Positions 46,224 through 54,425 of a stretch of 64,000 nt of DNA are shown in pieces. Position 1 is the stretch's first letter. Every line of letters starts with the position of its first letter. The notes beneath the pieces were generated by a model. That model was given only the letters and a program-made list of their open reading frames with translations, was not told the origin of the DNA and made no database searches. This DNA comes from Demequina silvatica (GTDB lineage: Bacteria; Actinomycetota; Actinomycetes; Actinomycetales; Demequinaceae). The position numbers and the translations under genes were made by a program. The stretch covers positions 727,111 to 791,110 of the forward strand of contig NZ_BBMA01000002.1 in assembly GCF_000971215.1 (NCBI RefSeq). The letters run 5' to 3'.

Positions 46224-46306
46224 GTTGTTGCGTGCATGACGTTATGTTGGTCGCCGCAACAAAGCAAGCCGGGTTACCGAATCGTGATGTTCCCGCGGCC
46301 GGACGC

Positions 46307-46348
46307 GACGGCGCCCCGCCCCTCGCGGAGGAGGGACGGGGCGCCGTC
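46307..46348 (-). terminator. Terminator of the lamin-tail protein gene
   Basis: A 12-bp perfect stem (46307-46318 with 46337-46348) plus an inner CCCTC/GAGGG stem, 13 nt past the stop at 46361. Confidence 0.8.
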
Positions 46349-46360
46349 GGTGCGGTGGCG

Positions 46361-49300
46361 TCAGCCGATCGCGGCGGTTCTCGCCGAGACCTTCGACACC
46401 GGGGTGTAGCCCCACCTCTTCGCGGTCACCTTGACGGTGATACGCGCGCCCTCGAGCCTCGGGGTCACCTTGAGCGACGTGTACGTCGCCCCCGGGATGG
46501 CCTTCCCGTTCGCGCGCCACTGGTAGGTGAGGCGCGCGGTGGCGGGCCACTCGCGGACCGCCGCCTTGAGGGTCGAGCCGTCGGCGCGCGTGCCGGTGAT
46601 GCGCACGTGGCCCGCCTCGAGCACGCCCGCCTTCACGGTCACGGGCGCCGAGGTCCGCGCGACCGGCGCGAGGTCGCCGAGCGTCGCGGTGACGCGCACC
46701 GTGACGTTGCGGCCGACCGCCCCGCCCTTGGGCGTGAAGGTCGCCTTGGTCGCGCCGCTGACGGCCTTGCCGGCCACGCGCCACTGGTACGCCAGCGTCG
46801 CACCGGCGGGCCAGCCCTCGGTCGAGGCAGTGAGCGTCGAGCCCACGCGGACCTTGCCGGTCACCGCGACGGCACCCGGCACCAGGCCCGGCTCCACCGC
46901 GTCCACGCACGGCAGGGTGCCGGAACGCAGCGAGAAGCCGTCCGTGTCCGCGTCGTCGACGTAGAACGTCGGGACCGCGCCGTCGACGCACAGCGTCGAG
47001 TCCGCGACCGCGAAGCCCTCGTTCGCGATGTTGGCCGTCCCGGCGGGCCGCTCGTAGAGCGCCGACGCCTCGAAGGCGCCGTCGACCAGGGTGTACGTCG
47101 CGATGCGGCCGTCGCAGGCCTCGTCGCAGACCACCCACAGCTGCGAGCGCTCGGCGTCGAACTGCACGTCCGCCACCAGGGAGAACGCGACGCCCTCGGT
47201 CGAGAGGGTCGCGACGCGCTGGAAGCCGCCGTCCGCCATCAGCGCGTAGGCGTACGCGCTCGCGGTGCCCTCGACGGCGACCACGTAGAGCCCGTCGCCG
47301 TGGCCCGGGTGGCCCGCCGGGTCGTAGCCCGCACCTGTGGCCTCGTCCACCAGCCCGCCGTCGACCAGCCAGGCGTCGGGGATCCAGGTGACGCCCTCGA
47401 GCCCGCCGTTCGCGGCGAGGCCGGGGAAGTCGGCCGCGAGGTTCCACTCGTCGGTCGCGACCAGCGTGCCGGAGGTGCCCGTCGCCTCGAAGCGCAGCAC
47501 CGCGGGGCGGCTCACGCTCGACGCCGAGTTGTCGCGCTCGGAGGACACGTAGACCGCGCCGTCCGCGGCCACGTGCACGCCCTCGGCGTCCACGGTGCCG
47601 GTGCCGCCCGGGTAGGTGAGGGTCCACTCGCCCGTGATCTCGCCCGCGGGCGTCATCCGGTAGAGCAGCCCGTCGCCGTTCTGCACGGCCCACAGGGTGC
47701 CGTCCGCGTAGTCGATGCCGGACATGTCGCCGCCGAAGGTGGGCTCCGCGTCGAGCACGTCGACGCCCGCGCCGCCGGGCCACGGCAGCGCGTTCACGAT
47801 GCCCGCGCAGCTGTTCGCGGCGCCCTTGGTGGACGATGCGGTGGTCTCGAAGTCGCCGAGGCCGTCCGGGCAGCGGCCGTAGGTGGTGCCGGCGTGGCTC
47901 GCCCACGCGTAGGAGTCCAGCAGCGCTCCGGTCGCGTCGTAGAGACGTACCGAGTCCTCGCCGCCCAGCCCGAAGTCGACCAGGTCGAACGCCACGAACC
48001 CGCCCGACCCGAGCATCGTCCCTGCCGGGATGGTGAAGGCGTGGGTGTCGTCGTCATCCTTGATCACGACGCCGCCCAGGTCCACCGCGGAGGCGCCCAG
48101 GTTGGTGAGCTCGACCCAGTCCGTCGCGTCGCCGCTGGACTCGACCTCGTTGATGCGGATCGGGAGCGAGCAGCTGTTCGGCGCTCCCTTGGTGGAGAAC
48201 GGCGCATCGATCCAGTCGCCGGTGCCGTCGGGGCAGCGCGACCAGGACACGAGCGCGTGCGCGTCCCAGGTGGTCTTCGCGACCAGCGTGCCGGACAGGT
48301 CGTAGAGGCGGAACATGTCGCCGTTGCCCAGGCCGAACGTGAAGCCCTCGGCGTAGGTGGCCGATTGCTGGTCGATCACCAGCAGGCCGCCGGCGGGGAC
48401 CACGGAGCCCGCGGGGACCACGTCGGTGCGGGTGTCGTCGTTGTCCTTGATTCCCCAGCCGGAGATGTCGATGTCCGCGTCGGTGAGGTTCATGACCTCC
48501 ACCCAGTCGGTGTCGTCGCCGTTGGACTCGACCTCGTTGATGGCGAGGGTGGTGGACAGCTCGACGGGCTCCTCGACGGGCGGGTCGACGGGGTCGACCT
48601 CGCACGCGTTCGCGGCGCCGGGCGTCGCGGCGGCGGTGTCGACGAACTCGCCGGTGCCGTCGGGGCAGCGGCCGTAGGTCTGCAGCGCGTGGGCGTCGCC
48701 CCAGGTGTACGCCTCGAAGGGGGTCGCGGTGCCGGCCGCGATGTCCTCGAGCGGGGTGCCCGCGGAGAACAGCTGGGCGGTGTCGCCCTTGCCGAGCCCG
48801 AACGCGAAGTGCTCCGCGTCGTTCAGCACCAGGAAGCCGCCCGCGGGGATCGGGTCGAGGCCCGTGAGCGTGTACGCGTCCGTCGCCGCGTCCTCGATCT
48901 TGCCGTCCATGACGATCACGCCGTTGACGTCGAGCGGCTGGTCCGCGGTGTTGACGAGCTCGATGAAGTCGGCGCCTCCCAGCACCTCGGCGGTGCCGGA
49001 GGACTCGACCTCGTTGACCTTGAGGGCGGTCTCGACGGTCACGGGCACCGGGCATTCGTTCGCGGCGCCCTTGGTGGACGATGCGGTGGTCGCGAAGTCG
49101 CCGACGCCGTCGGGGCAGCGGCCGTAGGTGGTGTCCGCGTGCGCGGTCCACGCGTACGAGTCGACGAGCGTGGTGCCGTCGGCCAGGAACACGCGGGCGG
49201 TGTCCGCGCCGCCGAGCCCGAACCCGCCGGTCACGTCGACGTCCACCGCGAGGAAGCCGCCCGGCGCGATGACCGTCGCGGGTGCGATCGCGAGCGTGCG

Positions 49301-49522
49301 CGCGTCGTCGTTGTCCTTGAGGATCCATCCCGAGACGTCGACGGGAGCGTCGCCCGTGTTGGTCAGCTCGATCCAGTCGACGGGGCTGCCCCCGCTCGAC
49401 TCGACCTCGTTGATCGCGATGGTGGGGAGGACGCCGTCCTCCGCCTGGGCGACGGGGACCGCAAGGCCCCCGATCGCTAGGGTGAGCGCTGCCGTTGCGG
49501 CCGCGCGTGAGCGCCTGTGCAT
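46361..49522 (-). CDS. Large secreted protein with four lamin-tail domains, a propeller-like domain and two Ig-like repeats
   Basis: 1053 aa. Signal peptide ends near VAQA (about residue 27). Four lamin-tail domains follow (about 30-165, 180-310, 330-455, 460-580); each begins with INEVESSG or INEVESNG and ends with RCPDG and a Gly-Ala-Ala/Pro-Asn-x-Cys. Residues about 595-850 resemble an esterase-like-phytase beta-propeller. The C-terminus has two Trp-Pro-Ala ... YQWR repeats. Probably a cell-surface or extracellular nuclease/phosphatase-associated protein. ATG at 49522 has AGGTGG 5 nt upstream; GTG at 49531 overlaps that site. Confidence 0.8.
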   Translation of the reverse strand: MHRRSRAAATAALTLAIGGLAVPVAQAEDGVLPTIAINEVESSGGSPVDWIELTNTGDAPVDVSGWILKDNDDARTLAIAPATVIAPGGFLAVDVDVTGGFGLGGADTARVFLADGTTLVDSYAWTAHADTTYGRCPDGVGDFATTASSTKGAANECPVPVTVETALKVNEVESSGTAEVLGGADFIELVNTADQPLDVNGVIVMDGKIEDAATDAYTLTGLDPIPAGGFLVLNDAEHFAFGLGKGDTAQLFSAGTPLEDIAAGTATPFEAYTWGDAHALQTYGRCPDGTGEFVDTAAATPGAANACEVDPVDPPVEEPVELSTTLAINEVESNGDDTDWVEVMNLTDADIDISGWGIKDNDDTRTDVVPAGSVVPAGGLLVIDQQSATYAEGFTFGLGNGDMFRLYDLSGTLVAKTTWDAHALVSWSRCPDGTGDWIDAPFSTKGAPNSCSLPIRINEVESSGDATDWVELTNLGASAVDLGGVVIKDDDDTHAFTIPAGTMLGSGGFVAFDLVDFGLGGEDSVRLYDATGALLDSYAWASHAGTTYGRCPDGLGDFETTASSTKGAANSCAGIVNALPWPGGAGVDVLDAEPTFGGDMSGIDYADGTLWAVQNGDGLLYRMTPAGEITGEWTLTYPGGTGTVDAEGVHVAADGAVYVSSERDNSASSVSRPAVLRFEATGTSGTLVATDEWNLAADFPGLAANGGLEGVTWIPDAWLVDGGLVDEATGAGYDPAGHPGHGDGLYVVAVEGTASAYAYALMADGGFQRVATLSTEGVAFSLVADVQFDAERSQLWVVCDEACDGRIATYTLVDGAFEASALYERPAGTANIANEGFAVADSTLCVDGAVPTFYVDDADTDGFSLRSGTLPCVDAVEPGLVPGAVAVTGKVRVGSTLTASTEGWPAGATLAYQWRVAGKAVSGATKATFTPKGGAVGRNVTVRVTATLGDLAPVARTSAPVTVKAGVLEAGHVRITGTRADGSTLKAAVREWPATARLTYQWRANGKAIPGATYTSLKVTPRLEGARITVKVTAKRWGYTPVSKVSARTAAIG
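47818..47896. repeat. Intragenic repeat unit (lamin-tail domain 4 end)
   Basis: Closely matches 49063-49141 (lamin-tail domain 1 end) at the DNA level, including a 10-mer copy in each (47831, 49076). Recent domain duplication or gene conversion is likely. Confidence 0.6.
49063..49141. repeat. Intragenic repeat unit (lamin-tail domain 1 end)
   Basis: Partner of 47818-47896; the two differ at only a handful of positions. Confidence 0.6.
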
Positions 49523-49630
49523 CCGTGCCACCTGTTCATTGGGGTGTGAACTACCAGGCGGGACGTTAGTGACACAGAGTGAACGAAAGGTGGCGTGGGG
49601 GTGGCGGCGTGGTAGCCGGCAGGTGACGGA

Positions 49631-50044
49631 TCAGCCCTGCTGCCAGGGCAGGCCGGCGCCCTTCCACCCCTGCCAGCCGCGGTGGCCGTGCTCGTCGGTC
49701 GCGCCCTCGAAGCCCTCGAGCACGTTGTAGGCGGGGCCGAGGCCGGCCGCGGTCGCGACCTGGGCCGCGCCGATGCTCCGCTGGCCCGAGCGGCACAGGA
49801 ACACGATCGGCTGGCCGGGCCGCACGCCGGTCGCCTCGAGCTGCGCGAGGAACTGCTCGTTGCGCGCCATCGCGGGGTAGGACACCCACTCGATCAGCGC
49901 GGCCTGCTTGCCGAGGCTCGAGGCGTCAGGCACGCCCACGTAGCGCCACTCGGCCTCGGTGCGGACGTCGACCAGGATCGCGCCGGGCTCGGTCTCCAGC
50001 AGCTCCCAGGCCTCGTGCGGGGTCAGGTCTCCGGCGTAGCTCAT
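49631..50044 (-). CDS. Rhodanese-like domain protein
   Basis: 137 aa, single domain. Active-site Cys84 in VFLCRSGQRS; the N-terminal LVDVRTEAEW and the C-terminal AYNVLEGFEGATDEHGHRGW motif fit single-domain sulfurtransferases. Transfers sulfane sulfur to cyanide or a thiol acceptor. GAGAGGA ribosome site before the ATG. The 108-nt gap upstream of 49631 to 49522 shows no further feature. Confidence 0.9.
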   Translation of the reverse strand: MSYAGDLTPHEAWELLETEPGAILVDVRTEAEWRYVGVPDASSLGKQAALIEWVSYPAMARNEQFLAQLEATGVRPGQPIVFLCRSGQRSIGAAQVATAAGLGPAYNVLEGFEGATDEHGHRGWQGWKGAGLPWQQG

Positions 50045-50091
50045 GACGGTCCTCTCGGGTCGCGGTCAGGACGAGTGTAGGTGCGCGTGCC

Positions 50092-50097
50092 TAGGGT
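50092..50097 (+). promoter_or_regulatory. -10 box of the VOC gene, leaderless
   Basis: TAGGGT, 6 nt before the ATG at 50104. Confidence 0.5.
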
Positions 50098-50103
50098 GGG
50101 TCC

Positions 50104-50493
50104 ATGATCAGGATCCACCTCACCAGCGTCTTCGTCGACGACCAGGCGAAGGCCCACGACTTCTACACGCGCGTGCTCGGCTTCGAGACGCGCACCGACA
50201 TCCCGCTGGGCGACGGGAACCGCTGGCTCACCGTGGGTGCGCCGGGGGACGATGCGGTGCAGCTCCTCCTCGAGCCGTCCGGTCATCGCGCGGTCGGGCC
50301 CTATCGGGAGGCCCTGCGCGAGGACGGCATCCCCGCGGCGCAGTTCGCGTCGGACGACGTGCGCGCCGAGCATGCGCGGCTGGTCGAGCTGGGCGTCGAG
50401 TTCACGATGCCGCCCACGGACATGGGTCCGGTCACCATCGCGGTGCTCGACGACACGTGCGGCAACCTCATCCAGCTCGCGCAGATGGCCTGA
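50104..50493 (+). CDS. VOC (glyoxalase/bleomycin-resistance/dioxygenase) family protein
   Basis: 129 aa. Two beta-alpha-beta-beta-beta modules: ITLTSVFVDDQAKAHDFYTRVLGFE-type start (here with HL in place), then HARLVELGVEFTMPPTDMGPVTIAVLDDTCGNLIQL. Metal ligands typical of VOC enzymes are His5 and Glu in the final strand is replaced by Asn/Gln, so activity is open. 10-mer copy 50247 encodes Gly-Asp-Asp-Ala. Confidence 0.85.
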   Translation: MIRIHLTSVFVDDQAKAHDFYTRVLGFETRTDIPLGDGNRWLTVGAPGDDAVQLLLEPSGHRAVGPYREALREDGIPAAQFASDDVRAEHARLVELGVEFTMPPTDMGPVTIAVLDDTCGNLIQLAQMA

Positions 50494-50500
50494 CGTCCGC

Positions 50501-51220
50501 TCAGGGGTTGTCGCGTCGGGCCGCCTCGAGGCCTGCCGGCACGTCCCCGTCCCAGAACAGGGCGCCGTCTGTCAGCACCGCGTCGCCGCGGTCTCCGACC
50601 GCGCCGTAGTTGCCGACGGCGTACGCCTCGGCGAGCGCGGGGGCGTCGCCCCAGCTCGCGAACCCGAAAGCCTCGTCGTTCGAGAACCCCACCAGCTCGA
50701 GCGAGTCGAACGGGGCGGCGCCACCCTCCGGCACAGCCAGCGCGAGCCGGTCCCCGATCTCCCAGCCGTGCTCGTCGCGGTACCGCGACGACACCACCAC
50801 CTGGCCGGGCCCGGGCGCCGTGCCTTCCACCAGGGCGCCGGCGGGCAGCGGGCCGTCGACCGCCTGCAACGGGGTGATGCTGCCCTCGCGGTCCGCGAAC
50901 ACCACGGGTGCCGTGAGCATCACCACCGCCTCGGGATCGACGGCGCGCACGTCCGCGATCGCGGCCTCCCACTGCTCGGAGGTGAGGATCTCGATGCCGT
51001 CCGCCTCGAGCGGATCGGCGGGCGGGTCTGTGAGCCACACCCCGACGGGCGCCCAGTTCTCCGTGTCCGGCCAGCCGTCGGCGCGGTCCCACGGCTGCGC
51101 GATCACCGCCCACAGCCCGGCCGCCACCGCGGTCACCGCGCCGGCCGCGATCAGCCTGTCCCGCCGCCCCCGTGCCGGGCGCACCCCGGCGACGTGCGCA
51201 TCGTCCCTGGTGTCCCCCAT
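50501..51220 (-). CDS. Membrane-anchored protein with a MacB-like extracytoplasmic segment
   Basis: 239 aa. Basic N-terminus, one membrane helix at about 23-42, extracytoplasmic domain after. The stretch LVEGTAPGPGQVVVSSRYRDEHGWEIGDRLAL resembles the MacB/FtsX periplasmic core of ABC permeases, e.g. LLEGAAPGTGEIAVDSGWA in the permease at 61463. It has no further membrane helices, so it looks like a stand-alone piece of such a permease. 10-mer copy 51197 encodes Arg-Asp-Asp-Ala near the start. Leaderless promoter. Confidence 0.6.
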   Translation of the reverse strand: MGDTRDDAHVAGVRPARGRRDRLIAAGAVTAVAAGLWAVIAQPWDRADGWPDTENWAPVGVWLTDPPADPLEADGIEILTSEQWEAAIADVRAVDPEAVVMLTAPVVFADREGSITPLQAVDGPLPAGALVEGTAPGPGQVVVSSRYRDEHGWEIGDRLALAVPEGGAAPFDSLELVGFSNDEAFGFASWGDAPALAEAYAVGNYGAVGDRGDAVLTDGALFWDGDVPAGLEAARRDNP

Positions 51221-51226
51221 GAGGGC

Positions 51227-51232
51227 ACGGTA
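51227..51232 (-). promoter_or_regulatory. -10 box, leaderless
   Basis: TACCGT on the minus strand, 6 nt before the ATG at 51220. Confidence 0.45.
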
Positions 51233-51239
51233 CCTGGCG

Positions 51240-51743
51240 CTACCCCTCCTCGGGGTGCGGCTTGCCCGGCGTGACGGGGGGCAGCGCCGACCACGGGAAC
51301 GTGATCCACAGGTCGGTGCGCTTCCACACGTAGTCGGGGTCGATGATCGAGTGCGACTTCGCGTACAGCACCACGGTCCGCACCTCGCCGGCGTGCTGCT
51401 CCATGAGCTTCTTCACCAGGGCGAGGGTCTCGCCGGTGTCCGCGACGTCGTCCGCGATCAGCACCTTGAGGCCCCGCATCGCGTCGGTGTCGAGCAGCGG
51501 CGGCAGCAGCACGGGGGCGGGAAGGCGCTCGTCGATGCCCGTGTAGAACTCGACGTTGAGCGTCCCGACGCCCTTGGTGCCCAGCGCGTACGAGATCGCG
51601 CCGCCCACCGGCAGGCCGCCGCGCGCGACCGCGACCACCACGTCGGGCTCGTATCCGGAGTCCACCACCATCTGGGCGAGTTCGCGCGACGCGTCGCCGT
51701 AGCCCTGCCAGGTGAGGACTTCGCGCTCGGGGGTGTCGGTCAT
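51240..51743 (-). CDS. Purine-type phosphoribosyltransferase
   Basis: 167 aa. Type I PRTase with the PRPP motif VLIADDVADTGETL at about 105-118 and VVAVARGGLPVGGAISYALG upstream. Close to xanthine/hypoxanthine-type PRTases of actinobacteria, which salvage purine bases. ATG at 51743 with GGAGA 5 nt upstream. Confidence 0.85.
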   Translation of the reverse strand: MTDTPEREVLTWQGYGDASRELAQMVVDSGYEPDVVVAVARGGLPVGGAISYALGTKGVGTLNVEFYTGIDERLPAPVLLPPLLDTDAMRGLKVLIADDVADTGETLALVKKLMEQHAGEVRTVVLYAKSHSIIDPDYVWKRTDLWITFPWSALPPVTPGKPHPEEG

Positions 51744-51804
51744 CTTGTCTCCAGCCACGTCCGGTGAGGCGAGCGTACCGGCGCGACCCGTGCATCGTCC
51801 CCCG

Positions 51805-51810
51805 TAACCT
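51805..51810 (+). promoter_or_regulatory. -10 box, leaderless
   Basis: TAACCT, 6 nt before the ATG at 51817. A one-mismatch 10-mer copy (TGCATCGTCC, 51791) is 4 bp upstream. Confidence 0.5.
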
Positions 51811-51816
51811 TGACCG

Positions 51817-53088
51817 ATGGGCTTCTTCACCTCCGAGGGCGACGCGCGCCGTTTCTACGAGGCCGACGCGTGGTTCCAGGCGTGGCTCGCCGCGAGCCCC
51901 AAGAGCGCGGAGTACCTCGCGACCCAGCTGCGCAAGTCCACCGGGCACGACCTCCGGTTCACGCCCGCGGAGCTGCGCCCCACGGTCGACTGGGTGACGC
52001 GCGACCTGCGCCGCGACCGTTCGGCGGTCAAGCCCGACTGGGCGTACCGCTCCGAGCTGGGGCGCGAACTCACCATGCACGGGGCCGCGCTGATCGACGG
52101 GCTGCTGGTCTACCTGGGCGGCCTCGCGGACGACCACCAGCCGCTGTCGTGGGGGCTCGACCGTCGCGAGGGCTCGCCCACGTACCTTGACCCGATGCTC
52201 GGCCCCGGGGGTCCGCCGCTCGCGCTGCTGCCGCACGCGGTCGCCGCGATGGGCCATGGCCGCGCCGCGTGGGATGGCGTCGAGGACGTCCTGCGCTGGT
52301 TCGCGTCGCCGGGCCAGCTGGCCTACGAGGCGTTCGACACCCCGGCCGATGTGCGCGAGTCCTTCATCCCGAAGGGCGGCATGTTCAAGAAGGTGGCGCG
52401 CCCCACCGAGCTGCCGAGCGTGCCGCCGTCGCAGTCGCTCGGCCCTATCCAGGAGGGCGACCCCGGCCTGGTGGTGAACGATGCGGGGCCCGGCCACGCG
52501 CCCGGCACCCCGTCCGACGCCACGCACCACGCGATCGTCATGCTCGCCGCCGGCGCGATCGACGAGCCCGCCCTGCTGCGCTTCCTGCGCGGCTGCGACG
52601 CAGCGCCCGGCATCGCGCGCGTCGCGTTCCGCAGCCACCACCTCCTCGAGGTGTGGGCGCCCGGGCTGCTCACCGTCGAGGTGCTCGCGTCGCTGCGCGC
52701 CGCCGCGCGCGCTGAGCTCCCGTCACGGCCGGACGATGCGCCCCTCACCGAGGACGACCGGCGCGGGCTTCTCCTGCGCGCGCCCTTCCTCGAGCGGCTC
52801 GGCGCGCACGAGGACCTCGCGGTGCGCACCATCGAGATCGACGGCTTCGACGCCACCGTCAGCGTGCAGACGCCCTGGTTGGACGACTACACGTACACGG
52901 TCGCGCTGCACCCGCGCGTGGTCGAGTCGCTCACCGAGGCGCGCATGCAGGCCGTCGCGGACGCGCTCGGGCTGCTGCCGGGCGTGGACCGCGTGCTGTG
53001 GGAGGACGCCGAGGGCGTGCACGTGCACGGCCCGGGTCTCGCGGCGGACGCGCTCGCGGAAGCCGTCGCGGACGCGCTCTCGTCCTAG
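51817..53088 (+). CDS. Protein of unknown function, 423 aa
   Basis: No membrane helix or signal. Two parts: residues 1-190 (aromatic-rich, GFFTSEGDARRFYEADAWFQAW start; the central part includes a Gly/Pro-rich stretch GPGGPPLALLPHAVAAMGHG) and residues 220-423 (mixed alpha/beta, with SPLL-like helices, DDYTYTVALHPRVVESL and a VLWEDAEGVHVHGPGL end). I do not recognise a family. Contains 10-mer copy 52731 and a near copy at 52486. Its own leaderless promoter. Confidence 0.5.
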   Translation: MGFFTSEGDARRFYEADAWFQAWLAASPKSAEYLATQLRKSTGHDLRFTPAELRPTVDWVTRDLRRDRSAVKPDWAYRSELGRELTMHGAALIDGLLVYLGGLADDHQPLSWGLDRREGSPTYLDPMLGPGGPPLALLPHAVAAMGHGRAAWDGVEDVLRWFASPGQLAYEAFDTPADVRESFIPKGGMFKKVARPTELPSVPPSQSLGPIQEGDPGLVVNDAGPGHAPGTPSDATHHAIVMLAAGAIDEPALLRFLRGCDAAPGIARVAFRSHHLLEVWAPGLLTVEVLASLRAAARAELPSRPDDAPLTEDDRRGLLLRAPFLERLGAHEDLAVRTIEIDGFDATVSVQTPWLDDYTYTVALHPRVVESLTEARMQAVADALGLLPGVDRVLWEDAEGVHVHGPGLAADALAEAVADALSS

Positions 53089-53104
53089 GTGAAGCACGCG
53101 CCCG

Positions 53105-53169
53105 CGCGCTATGGGGTAGCCAGCGTCGCTTCCTGCGGGCTTCGCCTTCCTAGGGGGCAGTGACCGTCG
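53105..53169 (+). repeat. 65-bp intergenic element, copy C
   Basis: Third copy, 17 nt after the stop of the 423-aa gene and in its sense direction, between that gene and the convergent toxin gene. Aligns without gaps to copies A and B. Confidence 0.75.
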
Positions 53170-53173
53170 CCGG

Positions 53174-53431
53174 TCAGAGGTCGTACACCTCGCGCCGGTG
53201 CCCGACGGTGAGCACCAGGATGAGCAGCCGCCCGTCATCGATGGAATAGATGACTCGGTAGTCGCCGACTCGCACGCGGAAGTAGTCGCTGCCGACCAAT
53301 CGTCGAGACGCCGGCGGTCGGGAGTCGCGGGCGAGCAGCTCGATCGCCGCGTAGATGCGCGTACGGTCGCGGGGGTGGATGCGGCGCAGCGCCTTCAAGG
53401 CTTGCGGGCGCATCTCGACCCGGAAGGTCAT
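53174..53431 (-). CDS. RelE/ParE family toxin
   Basis: 85 aa. Fits RelE-type mRNA interferases: FRVEMRPQALKALRRIHPRDRTRI, LARDSRPPASRRLVGSDYFRVRVGDYRVIYSIDDG and a C-terminal VLTVGHRREVY. The basic residues and the final His/Arg/Tyr suit ribosome-dependent mRNA cleavage. The antitoxin gene overlaps its start by 4 nt. Confidence 0.92.
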   Translation of the reverse strand: MTFRVEMRPQALKALRRIHPRDRTRIYAAIELLARDSRPPASRRLVGSDYFRVRVGDYRVIYSIDDGRLLILVLTVGHRREVYDL

Positions 53432-53679
53432 GACCAGCCGAGCTCCGCCTTGACCTGCTCCCACGGGACGTTGGGGCCACCCTCGGCGAGGGAGGCGTCT
53501 GCGGCCGCGATGTCCTCCGCGTCCTCGAGCGCCTCCATCATTCGCTCGTACATGTGCGGGCTGATGACGACGGCCTCGATGGTGCCCCGGCGTTCGAGGA
53601 AGATCGCCCGCTCCTGCGCGCGTTCGATCACGCTGCGCAGCTCCGCACGCGCTTGGGAGACAGGGACCACCTCACTCAT
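53428..53679 (-). CDS. Phd/YefM family antitoxin
   Basis: 83 aa. SEVVPVSQARAELRSVIERAQ at the start, RRGTIEAVVISPHMYERMMEAL in the middle, as in YefM. C-terminal acidic tail binds the toxin. Overlaps the toxin gene (ATGA). ATG at 53679 is 7 nt after TACAAT, so leaderless. The promoter palindrome suggests autorepression. Confidence 0.92.
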   Translation of the reverse strand: MSEVVPVSQARAELRSVIERAQERAIFLERRGTIEAVVISPHMYERMMEALEDAEDIAAADASLAEGGPNVPWEQVKAELGWS

Positions 53680-53686
53680 GTGCTCA

Positions 53687-53715
53687 ATTGTACGTTTCGG
53701 GTTCTGATTCGTACA
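53687..53715 (-). promoter_or_regulatory. Promoter/operator of the toxin-antitoxin operon
   Basis: Minus strand: -10 TACAAT (53687-53692) and -35 TGTACG (53710-53715), spacer 17. The inverted repeat TGTACG/CGTACA (53689-53694 and 53710-53715) covers both boxes, an ideal site for the antitoxin repressor. Confidence 0.7.
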
Positions 53716-53788
53716 GAAGTCTCGCGGCTTCCGACCAGCGGCCGCAAAGGTCCTGGTGCGCGGCGCCTTCCGGGTGCATGCTGCCCCC

Positions 53789-54310
53789 ATGGGGGACACA
53801 GCGGAGAGGCGCAAGCAGGCGCCCACCAAGCGAGCCGCGGTCGCGGGCATGGTGGTAGCGGGATTCGCGCTCGTGGCGCTCGGCACGTTCGCGTTCTGGG
53901 AGCGGCCGGCACAGCTACCGACCTACACCGCCAGCGAGTGGACCGGCGAGGCGGCCGAGGTCGCGCAGGGCGTGCGCGCCGACGCCAAGGGTCTGTGGAC
54001 CGTCTGCCCGACCACCGCGACGGAAGCCGACGGCGTCGTGGGCCTGCTGCTCGCGGACACCTGGACCGCGACGGTGCCGCGCCTCGGCGCCGAGGGTGCG
54101 TTGGCGCACCTGCACGGCGGACCGGTCGAGCTCTCCTCGGCGGAGCGCGCCGACTCGTACTACCCGCCGGTGGTCGGCCGGTTCCTCGATCCGGCGGTCG
54201 CGGAGGACGCCGCGCTCGCGGACACGTGGACGGGCATGTGCGGCGACGTCACCGCCGTGATCATGGTCGCGCCCGACGCGGTCATCGAGGAGATCGACGT
54301 CGCGCCCTGA
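53789..54310 (+). CDS. Membrane-anchored protein of unknown function
   Basis: 173 aa. Short basic N-terminus, one membrane helix (about 16-38), extracytoplasmic domain with two Cys (WTVCPTT and WTGMCGD) that could form a disulfide. No family recognised. ATG at 53789 chosen; the upstream in-frame ATG at 53756 lacks a ribosome site. Confidence 0.55.
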   Translation: MGDTAERRKQAPTKRAAVAGMVVAGFALVALGTFAFWERPAQLPTYTASEWTGEAAEVAQGVRADAKGLWTVCPTTATEADGVVGLLLADTWTATVPRLGAEGALAHLHGGPVELSSAERADSYYPPVVGRFLDPAVAEDAALADTWTGMCGDVTAVIMVAPDAVIEEIDVAP

Positions 54311-54383
54311 CCCGGCGCATCGTCCCCTTTTCCCGGCGCCACCAGGCGAGGCCCGTGCGGGCGCCGGGCGATGCGCCCGCCGG

Positions 54384-54389
54384 TAGGAT
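54384..54389 (+). promoter_or_regulatory. -10 box of purL
   Basis: TAGGAT 36 nt before the purL ATG; a short leader with GAGGA before the ATG follows. The gap also holds a 10-mer copy (54316, minus). Confidence 0.5.
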
Positions 54390-54425
54390 TGCCGCATACC
54401 CGCCGGCTCCACCCATGAGGACTTC

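Noticed and set aside
45020-49480. A 1486-codon open frame on the plus strand
   Set aside because: It runs antisense to the lacI-type gene and the lamin-tail gene. Composition is His/Arg/Gly/Val/Asp-rich without domains; a shadow of G+C-rich coding DNA.
53801-53820. A fourth copy of the 65-bp element at ATGGGGGACACAGCGGAG
   Set aside because: Only the first half-unit is loosely similar, the rest does not align, and it lies in the start of a gene; chance similarity.
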